Positions 52,103-61,148 of a stretch of 64,000 bases of DNA are shown one piece after another. The number at the start of each line of letters is the position of its first letter. Position 1 is the stretch's first letter. The stretch comes from Gaiellasilicea sp963850995 (GTDB lineage: Bacteria > Actinomycetota > Thermoleophilia > Gaiellales > Gaiellaceae), in assembly GCA_963850995.1 (NCBI GenBank), contig CAWKNQ010000018.1:1-64000 (forward strand), given 5' to 3'. The position numbers were made by a program, and so were the translations under genes. Below the pieces are notes generated by a model. The model worked only from the letters and a program-made list of their open reading frames with translations, had not been told where the DNA came from and made no database searches.

Positions 52103-53464
52103 ATGGTCGGCGATGATGTCCGCGTGACCGCCGTCGAGACTCCCGCACGGGTCGTGCGGGCCTATCTCGCCGTCACGGGCCTGTTCACGCTCTCCGCCTC
52201 CGTGATCTGGGGCGTCAACACGCTCTTCCTGCTCGACGCCGGCCTCGACATCTTCCAGGTCTTCGTCGCCAACGCGGCGTTCACCGCCGGCATGGTGCTC
52301 TTCGAGATCCCGACCGGCGTCGTGGCGGACACGGCCGGACGCCGGCGCTCGTTCCTCTTGAGCGCGGTCGTGCTGTTCGCCGGCACGCTCGGCTACGTCG
52401 GGATCGCGGCCTACGGCGGCGGCCTCCTGCCCTTCGTGCTCACGTCGATCCTGCTCGGCCTCGGCTTCAGCTTCTACTCCGGCGCCGTCGAGGCGTGGCT
52501 CGTCGACGCACTCAAGGCGACCGGCTACGAGGGGCAGCTCGACCGCGTCTTCGCGCGCGGGGCGATGGTGTCTGGCGCGGCGATGCTGATCGGCACGGTC
52601 GGCGGCGGCCTGCTCGGCAGCGTCAACCTCGCCTGGCCGTTCCTCGTCAGGGCGGCGTTGCTCGCCGCCGTCTTCGTCGTCGGCCTGCGGGCGATGCACG
52701 ACATCGGTTTCACCCCGCGCGTGATGACCGCGTCCGCGATGCCGACGGAGATGAAGCGGGTGCTCGACGCGAGCCTCACCTTCGGCTGGGGGACCCCCTC
52801 GGTGCGGTCGCTGGTGCTCGTGTCGTTCGTCCACGGCGGCTTCACGATGTGGGCCTTCTACGCCTGGCAGCCGTACTTCCTCGAGCTGCTGGGCCGGGAC
52901 GCGGTCTGGGTGGCCGGAGTCGTCTCCGCCCTGATCGCGCTCTCCACGATGGCCGGGAACGGGCTCGTCGAGTTCTTCACGCGCTTCTGCGGCAAGCGGA
53001 CGACGCTGCTGCTGGGCGCTTCGAGCGTGCTCGCGCTCGCGGCGATAGGTGTCGGGCTCGTCGACTCCTTCTGGCCGGCCGTCGCGTGCCTGCTCGTGAT
53101 GACGACGGCAATGGGAGTCGGAGCCCCCGTGCAGCAGGCCTATCTGCACGAAGTGGTGCCGTCGGCGGAGCGGGCGACGGTGGTCTCATTCGTCTCGCTC
53201 ACCGGCAGCGCCGGCGGTATCGGCGGCCAGCTCGGGCTCGGGTACATCTCTCGGGCGCAGTCGGTGGGGGTCGGCTACGTGACCGGGGGCCTCGCGCTGC
53301 TGCTGGCCCTGCCGCCGCTCCTCGCGCTGCGCGGCCTCGGCGACCGCGCAGACCTCATCCTCGGACGCCGGGCGGGGATGCGGGGCGCGTGCGCGGCGCA
53401 GGGGCTCCCGGAGGTCTCGTCGGTCGACACGATCGCCCGGCAGCCGGCCGGTGTGTCTAGCTAG
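52103..53464 (+). CDS. MFS transporter (12-helix)
   Basis: A major facilitator of about 450 residues, starting at ATG 52103 or GTG 52124; neither has a ribosome site. Motif A-like GVVADTAGRRRSFLLSA is between helices 2 and 3, and helix 5 follows EAWLVDALKATGYEGQLDRV. This pattern resembles the group of MFS proteins annotated as tetracycline/macrolide-type efflux or uncharacterised carriers. Its stop TAG shares CTAG with the stop of the convergent sortase-repeat gene, leaving no room for a terminator. Confidence 0.85.
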   Translation: MVGDDVRVTAVETPARVVRAYLAVTGLFTLSASVIWGVNTLFLLDAGLDIFQVFVANAAFTAGMVLFEIPTGVVADTAGRRRSFLLSAVVLFAGTLGYVGIAAYGGGLLPFVLTSILLGLGFSFYSGAVEAWLVDALKATGYEGQLDRVFARGAMVSGAAMLIGTVGGGLLGSVNLAWPFLVRAALLAAVFVVGLRAMHDIGFTPRVMTASAMPTEMKRVLDASLTFGWGTPSVRSLVLVSFVHGGFTMWAFYAWQPYFLELLGRDAVWVAGVVSALIALSTMAGNGLVEFFTRFCGKRTTLLLGASSVLALAAIGVGLVDSFWPAVACLLVMTTAMGVGAPVQQAYLHEVVPSAERATVVSFVSLTGSAGGIGGQLGLGYISRAQSVGVGYVTGGLALLLALPPLLALRGLGDRADLILGRRAGMRGACAAQGLPEVSSVDTIARQPAGVSS

Positions 53465-56242
53465 CCGCGGACGGCGGTCACGACGACGTTGTCGCGGTAG
53501 GCGCCCTCGGACTCGACGAACGGGCCGCCGCAGGTGACGAGCACGAGACGATGGCGGCCGGCGCGCGAATAGATGCTCGTCGGCAGCTGCGGCTTCGGAA
53601 CCGTCTGCACCGACGTGACGCGGTAGCCGAACACCCGGCCGTTCCTCGCTGTCACCTGGATGCGGTCGCCGCGGCGCGCTTCGTCCAGCCGGACGAGAGC
53701 CCCGGGACCCGCGCGCGCGCTGTCGACGTGGCCTGCGATCAGGACCGCGCCGTTCTCCGACCCGAGGTCTGCGCCGTCGAGCCACCAGCCCAGCCGTTGG
53801 ATGTTTGCGGGCGCCGCGAGCGCGCCTCCGCGGACGTCGATCGCCGCAGCGAAGACCGGCGCGTCGATGTCGCGCGCCTGCAGGCGCACCCGCGCCGGTG
53901 CGAGCGGCCCGGGAGCCGCCGTCCGTACCTGCACGACTCGTTCGTTGCGTCCGGTCAGGATCAGCGGCCGCGCGAGCGCCGTCTCGAGCACGTCGCCGCA
54001 CTCGGTGCGCGTGTCCGCGACGAGCTCGGAGCCGACGAGGTGCTCCCGGTAGGTGTAGAAGCCCGCCTGCCGCAGCTCTACCGGCGGCGTTCTCAGCGTC
54101 CCGTCACCCTGCGCGAAGATCTCGCCGGTCCAGAACGGCTCGCCCGTGCAGCGGATCCCATCGCGCGTGGCGAACGGCCCGAAGAGCTCGACCCCGATCC
54201 GCGCTTCCGAGTCCCCTAGCCCTTCCACACGGACCGTGTCGTGAATGCGGAAGCCGGGAGCCACGACCTCGTTCGACACGAGCGTCGTCACCCGCGGGGC
54301 GGCGCGGGCGAGCGTCGTCTCCGCCACCTCGGCGCACTTGCCGGTGAACGCCGGGTACTGCGGCGTCTCGGCGATCGACTCGCGGTAGGTGTAGAAGCCG
54401 ACGCGCTCGATCGTGTACGGCTGCGTCGTGTACGTGCCGTCGCCCGCTGCCGTGACCGTGCCCGTCCAGACAGGCGTACCGTCGCAGGTGATACCCGCGC
54501 GCGTCCGGAAGGGGCCGAAGAGGTCCACCTTGATCGACGCCGTGAGCGCGCCGAGCCCCGTCACGACGAGCCGGTCGGTGACGCGGGAGCCGGGTCGGCT
54601 CTGCTGCTCGCTCACCTGCGTACGCACCTGCGGCGCGCCGGGCACGATCGTCGTCTCCGCCTCCTCGCCGCAGCGAGTCTCCGCCGGGCGGACGAGCTCA
54701 GTCTCGGCGATCGTCTCGCGATAGGTGTAGAAGCCGGACACGGTGAGCGTGACCGGAGCGGTCTGGTACTCGCCGTCGCCTGTCGCCTGCGACGCTGCCG
54801 CTCCAGACCGGATTGCCGGTGCACACCATCGCCTCGCGCGTCGCGAAGGGCCCGTAGAGAGCGGCCTGGACGGTGGCGGTCTCGCCGGCGAGACCCTCGA
54901 CGATCACCCGGTCGAAGATCTCCGCGCCCGGCGCCGAGCGCTGGTTGCTCACGATCGTGCTCACCCGCGGCTGTACCTCGACCTTGACGCGCTCGCGCGG
55001 CTCGGTACACGGCGTCGTCGCTCCGATGTGGTCGTCGTCGCCCGGGACGGCGTTCACGTAGACGTACCAGCCCGGCCTGTCGAGCTTCACCGGCGGCGTC
55101 TGGTAGTCACCCGGCCCATCCGTGCGCCACGTGCCCTCCCAGGCCGGAGGCTGGTCGCAGCGGATCGAGGCCGCGGTCCGGAAGGGGCCGTAGAGCCGGG
55201 CCGTCACCGTGACGCGGAAGCTCTGGGCAGCGCCTCGGATCGTGACGCGGTCGCGGCTCTCGGCGCCGGCGAGCAGCTCTGCCGGATCCGCGACCGACGC
55301 GACGACGACGCGGCTCTTCGAGACGTTCGTGCCGCGCGTGGCCGTCACGGTCTGCGAGTCGGCGACGGCCAGCCGCTGTCCGTTCGGAGCGGCCGCGGGC
55401 GTCGTCGGCCGGAAGATGCGCGGCAGCGTGGAGGGGAGCCCGCCCGCGCGCGCGGTCAGCTCGACGTCCTCGGCGCTCGTCGCGGTGAAGGTCACCGTGG
55501 CGACGCCGTTCGCGTTCGTCCGGACCTCGCCGGGGACGCCACTCGCGCCGCCGGCCTCGAGCGAGACCGTCACGTTCGGGAGTGCGTTGCCGCCGGCCGA
55601 GAGGACGCGGATCGCGGCCGTGCCCCGCTCACCCACCTGGAGCGGCGCCGGCATCCGGAGCTCGAGCCGGTAAGGGCCGTGATAACGAGCTGCGTCACGG
55701 GCGACGCGGGTGTAGATCCGCTCGACGGTCTCGTTCAGCGCCGACGGGTCGACCTCACCCGGGCGCGCGTCGCCCATCAGCGCGTGGACGTAGAGCATCA
55801 CCGCGGCGGCCTGGTTCGCGTTGCTGCTTCGGCCGTACTCCCAGATGGCGTAGGCGATCCGACGCTTGCTCTCGAGCGAGACGGTCTCGCCGTCGCGGTT
55901 TCTCAACACGTCGGACGTGTCCTCGCGGAACTGGTGCCTGGGCGCCGGGTACCAGTAGCGCAGGTCGATGCAGTACGTGTGGATCTCGTTCGGGACGACG
56001 CCGCGGTAGTCGCCGAACCAGCGGAGGCCGTACTGGTAGTCGGCGTAGTAGCCCGTGCCGGTCGTGCCGCACGTGTTCCGTCCGCCGCTCGAGCACGGAT
56101 CGTTCTGGTTCGGCGGCTCGCCCGCGCGCGCGTCGCCCAGCCCCGCGATGATCGCGACGGCGGCGACGATCGTGACGGCGCGGCGGCGGACGCCCAGCAC
56201 GGGCCGATTATGGCGCAGCCGACGATCCGTACGCGTTGACAC
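53461..56242 (-). CDS. Giant surface protein: signal, Cys domain, Ig, four repeats, C-terminal sortase
   Basis: About 925 residues after repair of one frameshift near 54790. Order: signal peptide; a Cys-containing domain (NEIHTYCIDLRYWYPAPRHQ, then YAIWEYG, then ANQAAAVMLYVHAL) that recalls thioester adhesin domains; a bacterial Ig-like domain (VSLEAGGASGVPGEVRTNAN); four repeats of about 110 residues, each LYGPF-x-T-R-x(3)-I-x-C ... GFYTYRE ... C-x(4)-ET; then a class F-type sortase domain. Catalytic residues, numbered in the C-terminal frame (53461-54741), are His338 (IAGHVDS), Cys404 (LVTCGGPF) and Arg416 (YRDNVVV). GTG starts at 56242 or 56203. The enzyme appears to carry its own adhesin-like body, an uncommon arrangement. 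Confidence 0.75.
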
Positions 56243-56290
56243 TGTCCGAGACCGCTGTCACGCTCGAACGGCGACGAGCAGGAGGCCTGG

Positions 56291-57735
56291 ATGCGCCGGA
56301 GGGGCGGTCGCTGCGGCAACGTCCTGCGCGGCCGGGCCGCGCTCCTGGGCCTGCTCCTGCCGCTGCTGCCGTGCTGCCCGCCTCCGGCTCGGCCGGGCCC
56401 GAAGCCGTCGCGGGGAGCGCGACGATCGTGATCCACGGTCAGGGACGGGTGACGAGCGAGCCGCCGGGCGCGATCGACTGTCCCGGCCGCTGCTCGCTCG
56501 CGTTCACCGGCCCGACGACCCTGACTCTGCGCGCCACGGCGTCGAACGGCTGGGTGCTCGAGGAGCTCGCCTTCTGCGTCAACAGGACGTTTGCACGGTC
56601 TCCCTGGGCGACTTCGCCTACACGCTCGACGTCTACTTCCGCCCTCGCGCCGAGCTCCAGCTCTGGCCGAACGGCGACGGCGCGATCACGGTCTCGCCGC
56701 CACCCGCCGACCACCGCGGGCTGCCTGCCGATCCGGCCTGCACGCGCGAGAACGCCTTCGAGGGCACCGGCTGCCGTTTCTACTACCTCCCCGGCACGAC
56801 CGTCACGGCGACGGCGACCGCGGCGCCTGGGAGCACCTTCCTGGGCTGGAGCGCGCAGGGGTGTGCGGCCACCGGCGCCTGTGCGGTCCGGCTGAGCCGC
56901 GATGCCAACTCGCTCGTCGCCCGCTTCACGCCCCTCGAGGTGCGGGTGATCAAGGGCGGCAACGGGACCGGCACCATCGTCAGCGAGCCGGCGGGGATCT
57001 CCTGTCCGCCCACCTGTACGGCCGTGTTTCCGGCGGGCTCGCAGGTGACGCTCGTCGCGCAGGCGGACCCAGCGTTCCCGTTCCTCGCCTGGAAGTTCGG
57101 CTGCACGCCGTCGCCCACGGATCCACGCCGCTGCACCCTCGCCGCCACGAACCGCCCCAACTGGGTGGGCGTCGCGCTCGGCGAGGACGACGAGATCGGC
57201 GTGCCGACCACGCTCGCGGTGCTCTTCGACGTCGTACGCGAAGGCCAGGGAAGCATCTCCGGGCGCGAGCTCGACTGCGGCGACAAGTGCGAGCAGCGCT
57301 ACCGCTTCGGGGCGGAGGAGGAGCTGCGCGCGCGTCCCGCCGACGGCTGGCGCTTCACGACCTGGCGCGGCGCCTGCGCGAAGCAGTCCACGTGCAGGTT
57401 GTACGTGGGGCCGGTGACGTCGGTCGCGGCGACAGTTCACGGAGAACCTCGTCCCGCTCCTGCAGCGCCTCGAGGCGGCCGGGAAGAAAGCCGGGCGCAC
57501 GCTCCGCGTGCGTCTGTCGGTCCGGCACACGGCGCAGGCCCGGCTGCAGCTGCGCCGCGCGGGTGCGGCAAAGCTGCTCGCCGAGCGCCGCTACCCGCTC
57601 GCGAAGGGGGCGAGAACGCTGGTGCTGAAGGTTCCCGCAAAGTCGAAGGCGGGCCGCTTCCGGCTGACGATCTCGGTCAGCGACGGGCTCGGCGGCGGCC
57701 GTACCTGGAACCGAGTCGTAAAGGTGGGCGCGTGA
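56291..57735 (+). CDS. Secreted InlB B-repeat-like protein, three frameshifts
   Basis: ATG 56291 starts a signal peptide (RGRAALLGLLLPLLP). Shifts near 56365, 56590 and 57430 break the frame. Read across, there are four or more copies of a divergent InlB B-repeat-like unit: G-x-G-x-[IV]-x-S-E-P-x-G-I-x-C-P-x-x-C-x(3)-F-x-x-G-[ST]-x-V-T-L, each with a Cys pair (for example GRVTSEPPGAIDCPGRCSLA and GTIVSEPAGISCPPTCTAVF), and FLGWSAQGC-type closers. A basic beta domain RVRLSVRHTAQARLQLRRAG ends the protein. It is a predicted extracellular, disulfide-rich wall protein. Its stop overlaps the next GTG. Confidence 0.7.
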
Positions 57736-58316
57736 ACGCCGAGGCAACCCCCGCGCCGGAGCCGGAGGGCAAGCGGGGCCCCCGGCGGTGGCTGGGCGAC
57801 CTGTCGACGGGCGTGAAGACCGCCGGCGCCCTCGCGGGCGCGATCGCCGCGATCCTCGGCCTCGTCTTCCTCTTCTTCCCCGACTGGGTACCGGATCCAA
57901 CGCCGGACGAGGGCTCGGCGGCATTCGGAGAACCGACGCTCGACCATCCCGTCACGTACGGCCAGTACCTGGACCGGGTTGAGATCCCCCGCGACAACTC
58001 GAGCGAGGAGGAGCTGCGACGGCCGGGAGCGATGTTCCGGGTGCAGCTCGCGATCACCGGCTACAGAGACGCGGACCTGCCGCTGCGCTGGTATGTCCTG
58101 GACGAGAGCACGAACGAGATCGTCGACCAGACGAGCAGGCGGCATCTCTTCCGGCCCGACCGCAACGAAGCGCAGCTCTCTCAGCGTTTCTGGGTCGCGG
58201 ACCCTCCGGGAACCGGCCCGTTCAAGGTCGTGCTCCAGATCTACCCGCCGGGGGCGAAGCAGGGCGACGGAGTCGTTCCGCTCGACGAGGCCGAGACAGC
58301 GACGTTCCCGAGCTAA
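57732..58316 (+). CDS. Single-pass membrane protein with extracytoplasmic beta domain
   Basis: GTG 57732 overlaps the preceding stop (GTGA). The 194 residues have a short cytoplasmic lead, one helix (GVKTAGALAGAIAAILGLVFLFF) and an external domain of about 130 residues predicted as beta sandwich (RVQLAITGYRDADLPLRWYV, QRFWVADPPGTGPFKVVLQIYP). No family recognised. Its position between the repeat protein and the O-antigen-ligase-like gene suggests a role in cell-surface assembly. Confidence 0.7.
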   Translation: MNAEATPAPEPEGKRGPRRWLGDLSTGVKTAGALAGAIAAILGLVFLFFPDWVPDPTPDEGSAAFGEPTLDHPVTYGQYLDRVEIPRDNSSEEELRRPGAMFRVQLAITGYRDADLPLRWYVLDESTNEIVDQTSRRHLFRPDRNEAQLSQRFWVADPPGTGPFKVVLQIYPPGAKQGDGVVPLDEAETATFPS

Positions 58317-58326
58317 CAGCTCCACC

Positions 58327-59517
58327 GTGCTACAACGCGCCGTGGTCCGGTCGGCGCACGGGTGGGCAGGAGCGGTGCTCGCGGGCGGTCTCGTCGTGCT
58401 GCTCGCCTTCCGCGAGGGCGGCTACGACGACGCGGACGTCTGGCGGGCCGGGACGGTCGCGCTGCTGGCGGCCGGCGGCCTGGCGTTGCTGCATCGGCGG
58501 GTCGTCCCGACCCGGCTCGAGCTCGTCGCCCTGCTCGCGCTGGCCGCGTTCGCGGGCTGGACGGCGCTTTCCGCGTTCTGGTCGCCCGACGGCGACTCGT
58601 CCCTGCTCGAGGCGCAGCGTGCGCTCCTGTACGTCGCCGTGCTCGCCGCGGCGCTCGCCGTCCGCGGCGCGCTCCTCGCCGGCACGCTTGCCGGCATCGG
58701 CCTCGTCTGTGCGTACGCGCTCGGGGAGCGTCTCCTCAACGGGCCGCCGAGCCCGCCCGACCCGTTCGAGGGCACGCTGCTCCACGAGCCGCTGGGCTAT
58801 GCGAACGCCCTCGGCGGGCTCGCGGCGATCGGGCTCGCGGCGGCCGTCGCCTTCCTCCTCGACGCTCGCCTCCGTCCGGTCGCTCTCGCCGCCATCGCCC
58901 TGTTCCTGCCGACGCTGGCGCTGACGGGAAGCCGGGGCGGCTGGGTTGCGGCACTGGTCGGCTGTGCCGTCGCGCTCGCCCTCCGCACCGGCCGCCGCCG
59001 GCTGGGCGCGGTGGCCGCGGGCGTCGCCGCGCTCGCGCTCGTCGTTGCGCTCGTCCTGCCCGCCGGGTCGCTCGCCGACGACCTCGCCGACCGCGCCGGC
59101 GACCGGCCCTGGTACTGGCACGTCGCCTGGGCGCAGACGGAGGAGCATCCGCTCGCCGGCCGTGGGGCGGGGACGTTCGAGCTGGCCTGGCTCGAGGCGC
59201 AGCCCGCTCCGGTCTTCGTGCGCGACGCACACAGCCTCTACCTCGAGACGCTCGCGGAGCTCGGCATCGTCGGGCTCGTGCTCCTCGTGATCGCGCTGGC
59301 CGCTCCGCTTGCGGCCGCGTCCTGGGGAATGTCTGCCGCCGCGGCGGGTGGCTACGTCGCCTTTCTCCTCCACGCCGGTGTGGACTGGGACTGGGAGATG
59401 CCTGTTGTCAGCGCAGCGGGCCTCTTCTGCGGCGCCGCTCTTTTTACACAGCATTTACGTAACGCGGGACGAGGATCGTTACGGTCCGACGGCCAAAGGG
59501 GAAGAGGAGACTCATGA
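58327..59517 (+). CDS. O-antigen ligase/polymerase-like membrane protein
   Basis: From GTG 58327, 396 residues with about eleven helices and the Wzy_C/WaaL features: first periplasmic loop GWTALSAFWSPDGDSS, helix LTGSRGGWVAALVGC with the conserved SRG, and the large periplasmic loop with HPLAGRGAGTFELAW and RDAHSLYLETLAELGIVG (the H-x(4)-[LY]-E block of the family). These proteins join glycan chains to lipid or protein carriers on the outer face of the membrane. Stop overlaps the next ATG. Confidence 0.85.
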   Translation: MLQRAVVRSAHGWAGAVLAGGLVVLLAFREGGYDDADVWRAGTVALLAAGGLALLHRRVVPTRLELVALLALAAFAGWTALSAFWSPDGDSSLLEAQRALLYVAVLAAALAVRGALLAGTLAGIGLVCAYALGERLLNGPPSPPDPFEGTLLHEPLGYANALGGLAAIGLAAAVAFLLDARLRPVALAAIALFLPTLALTGSRGGWVAALVGCAVALALRTGRRRLGAVAAGVAALALVVALVLPAGSLADDLADRAGDRPWYWHVAWAQTEEHPLAGRGAGTFELAWLEAQPAPVFVRDAHSLYLETLAELGIVGLVLLVIALAAPLAAASWGMSAAAAGGYVAFLLHAGVDWDWEMPVVSAAGLFCGAALFTQHLRNAGRGSLRSDGQRGRGDS

Positions 59518-59831
59518 AACGAACACATCGCCCAGTCCGGATCGCCCTCGTGATTGCGCTCACGGCCGTGCTCGTGCTCGCCGTGGTCGCGCTCGCGGGT
59601 GCTGCACCGCCCCCGGGTAAGGGGAAACCGGCCGGAACGCCCGGCAAGCCCGCGAAGGCGTCGGCCGCCGCTGCGGCAAAGCCGGCGAAGAAGCAGTACG
59701 GCCCGAGCGGGAAGCAGTACGGGAAGACGAAGGTGACGCTCTGCCACAAGGGCAAGACGATCACCGTCGGCGCGCCGGCCGCCAAGGCGCATATGCGCCA
59801 GCACGGCGACAAGCTCGGCCGCTGCCCGTAG
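59514..59831 (+). CDS. Small secreted Lys/Ala/Pro-rich protein with CHKGK module
   Basis: A 105-residue protein: signal peptide (IALVIALTAVLVLAVVALAGA), a Lys/Pro/Gly/Ala-rich flexible stretch, and a compact C-terminal module KVTLCHKGKTITVGAPAAKA followed by HMRQHGDKLGRC. The two Cys and three His could bind metal or form a disulfide. I have seen the pattern VT-[IL]-CHK-x-G-K-x-I-x-V ... HGD-x-x-G-x-C in many secreted actinobacterial proteins, usually as a short repeat, without an assigned function. It is the last gene of the surface operon and is followed by a terminator. Confidence 0.75.
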   Translation: MKRTHRPVRIALVIALTAVLVLAVVALAGAAPPPGKGKPAGTPGKPAKASAAAAAKPAKKQYGPSGKQYGKTKVTLCHKGKTITVGAPAAKAHMRQHGDKLGRCP

Positions 59832-59847
59832 TCGTAGGAACAACGCG

Positions 59848-59880
59848 CTCAACGCCCGCCCCGTAGAGGGCGGGCGTGAG
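59848..59880. terminator. Bidirectional terminator hairpin
   Basis: CTC(A)ACGCCCGCCC, loop CGTAGA, GGGCGGGCGTGAG: a perfect 10-bp core extended by three pairs around one bulged A. It sits between the convergent ends of the small secreted gene (59831) and ydcF (59893) and can serve both. Confidence 0.75.
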
Positions 59881-59892
59881 CGACCTCACGTC

Positions 59893-60366
59893 TCAGCGCA
59901 GCGAGGCGAGCTGGAGCGGCAGCGCGAGCAGGCAGACGAGCTCGCGGCCGAGCAGGCCCACCGGGCCCCCGCGACGCTCGGGCGAGACGACCCTGAGCTG
60001 GACGCCCGGGTCGAGCGCTTGTCGCAGGAGCAGCCGCGCGCGCGGACGATGCCACGATGAGGTGACGGCGACGACCTCGGTCGCGCCGGTCCTGCGCGCC
60101 TCGGCGGCGATCGCGCGTGCGTTGCCGGCGGTCGACCGTGCGTCGCGGTCCGCGATCAGCGTCACGTTCGGTCCCCGCCACGCCGCGCGCATCAGCTCTG
60201 CCTCCGAGGGATGGTGCGGTCGCCGCGCCCAGCCGCTGAGAACGACCGCGTCTGCGTCGCTCGCGGTCTGCTCGGCGAGCGCGAGGCGCGCCGCGCAGAT
60301 CGGATGCAGGCCACCGCCGCGGCGGGTCGAGTAGCCGAGGACCGCGACGAGCGTCGTGTTAGCCAC
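59893..60366 (-). CDS. YdcF-like protein (DUF218, ElyC/SanA family)
   Basis: A 157-residue protein with the DUF218 order: VLGYSTRRGGGLHPICAARLA (beta1 loop), AVVLSGWARRPHHPSEAELM (the SGG-like loop and the E-A-E motif), ADRDARSTAGNARAIAAEA (S-T-x-x-N-A block), and EVVAVTSSWHRPRARLLL (TS-x-x-H-x-x-R). No membrane helix, so the cytoplasmic YdcF subtype rather than ElyC/SanA. Family members bind SAM or act in envelope precursor balance; the role is unclear. Its start overlaps the end of the glycosyltransferase by eight bases. Confidence 0.82.
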   Translation of the reverse strand: MANTTLVAVLGYSTRRGGGLHPICAARLALAEQTASDADAVVLSGWARRPHHPSEAELMRAAWRGPNVTLIADRDARSTAGNARAIAAEARRTGATEVVAVTSSWHRPRARLLLRQALDPGVQLRVVSPERRGGPVGLLGRELVCLLALPLQLASLR

Positions 60367-61088
60367 GCCGCCGCCAAAGGCGCCGGGCGCCGAAAAGGGT
60401 CGCGATCACGGTCACGACGAGGACGAACGCCTTCTTACCGCGCAGCTTCGACTCGCCGCCCGCGCGGACGCGCATGTCGACCGGCACCTCCTCGACCCGC
60501 AGCCCTGCCTCGTCGAGCCGGAGGAGCGACTCCACCTCCGGGGCGCCGCTCTCGTACGGCTTCGCGAGGATCGGGAGTGCCTTCGCGTTGACGGCGTAGA
60601 GGCCGCTCGTCGCGTCGTTGAACGGCCGCCCGAGCGCGATCCGCATTCCGCGACGGAGGAGCCCCGTGCCGAGCCTGCGGATGCCTTCCGGCTTGTACCG
60701 GTACGGCTCGTAGCCGTCGCCGCTCACGAAGCGCGAGCCGACGGCGACGTCGCAGCTGGTCCGAGCGGACGAGCTCGAGCAGGCGGCGCAGCTCGGCGGG
60801 CGGGTGCTGTCCGTCGGCGTCCACGCGGCCGCAGTAGGCGTAGTCGTGCTCGAGCGCCCAGTTGTAGCCGGCCGCGATCCCGGCGCGAAGGCCGCGGTTC
60901 TCGCCGAACGAGAGCACTTCGGCGCCCGCGGCAGCGGCCGACCTCCGCGGTCCGATCGGTCGAGCCGTCGTCGACGACGAGCACGTCGATCGCGGGCAGC
61001 TCCTCGCGCAGCTCCTCCAGCACGCCGGCAAATTGCCTTCCTCGTTCCAGGCGGGGATGAACACGAGCGTGTCGTGGCCGGATGTCAT
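60359..61088 (-). CDS. Family 2 glycosyltransferase (polyprenyl-phosphate type), three frameshifts
   Basis: ATG 61086-61088 begins DTLVFIPAWNEEGN. Shifts near 61030, 60945 and 60760 interrupt the frame. In order the segments are LEELREELPAIDVLVVDDGS, GAEVLSFGENRGLRAGIAAGYNWAL, YCGRVDADGQHPPAELRRLL (catalytic D-x-D), GDGYEPYRYKPEGIRRLG, NDATSGLYAVNAKAL and the end PVDMRVRAGGESKLRGKKA. Repaired length is about 243 residues. It resembles dolichol-/undecaprenyl-phosphate mannosyl- or glucosyltransferases, which charge a lipid carrier on the cytoplasmic face, fitting the O-antigen-ligase-like gene in the neighbourhood. Confidence 0.83.
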
Positions 61089-61134
61089 CCGAGGAGGGTA
61101 CCGGTCATGGCGCTGCGAGTCCCGCGTGCCCAGG

Positions 61135-61140
61135 TACGTT
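61135..61140 (+). promoter_or_regulatory. Candidate -10 box (TACGTT) of the sugar isomerase operon
   Basis: TACGTT lies eight bases before GTG 61149 with no ribosome site between, which fits leaderless transcription of the three-gene operon. Confidence 0.45.
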
Positions 61141-61148
61141 CCGACTCT

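Noticed and set aside
56055..58316. One 753-residue protein spanning the InlB-repeat gene and the next membrane gene
   Set aside because: The frame happens to stay open, but a coupled GTG at 57732, a distinct membrane anchor and a separate C-terminal beta domain ending at 57735 show two proteins.
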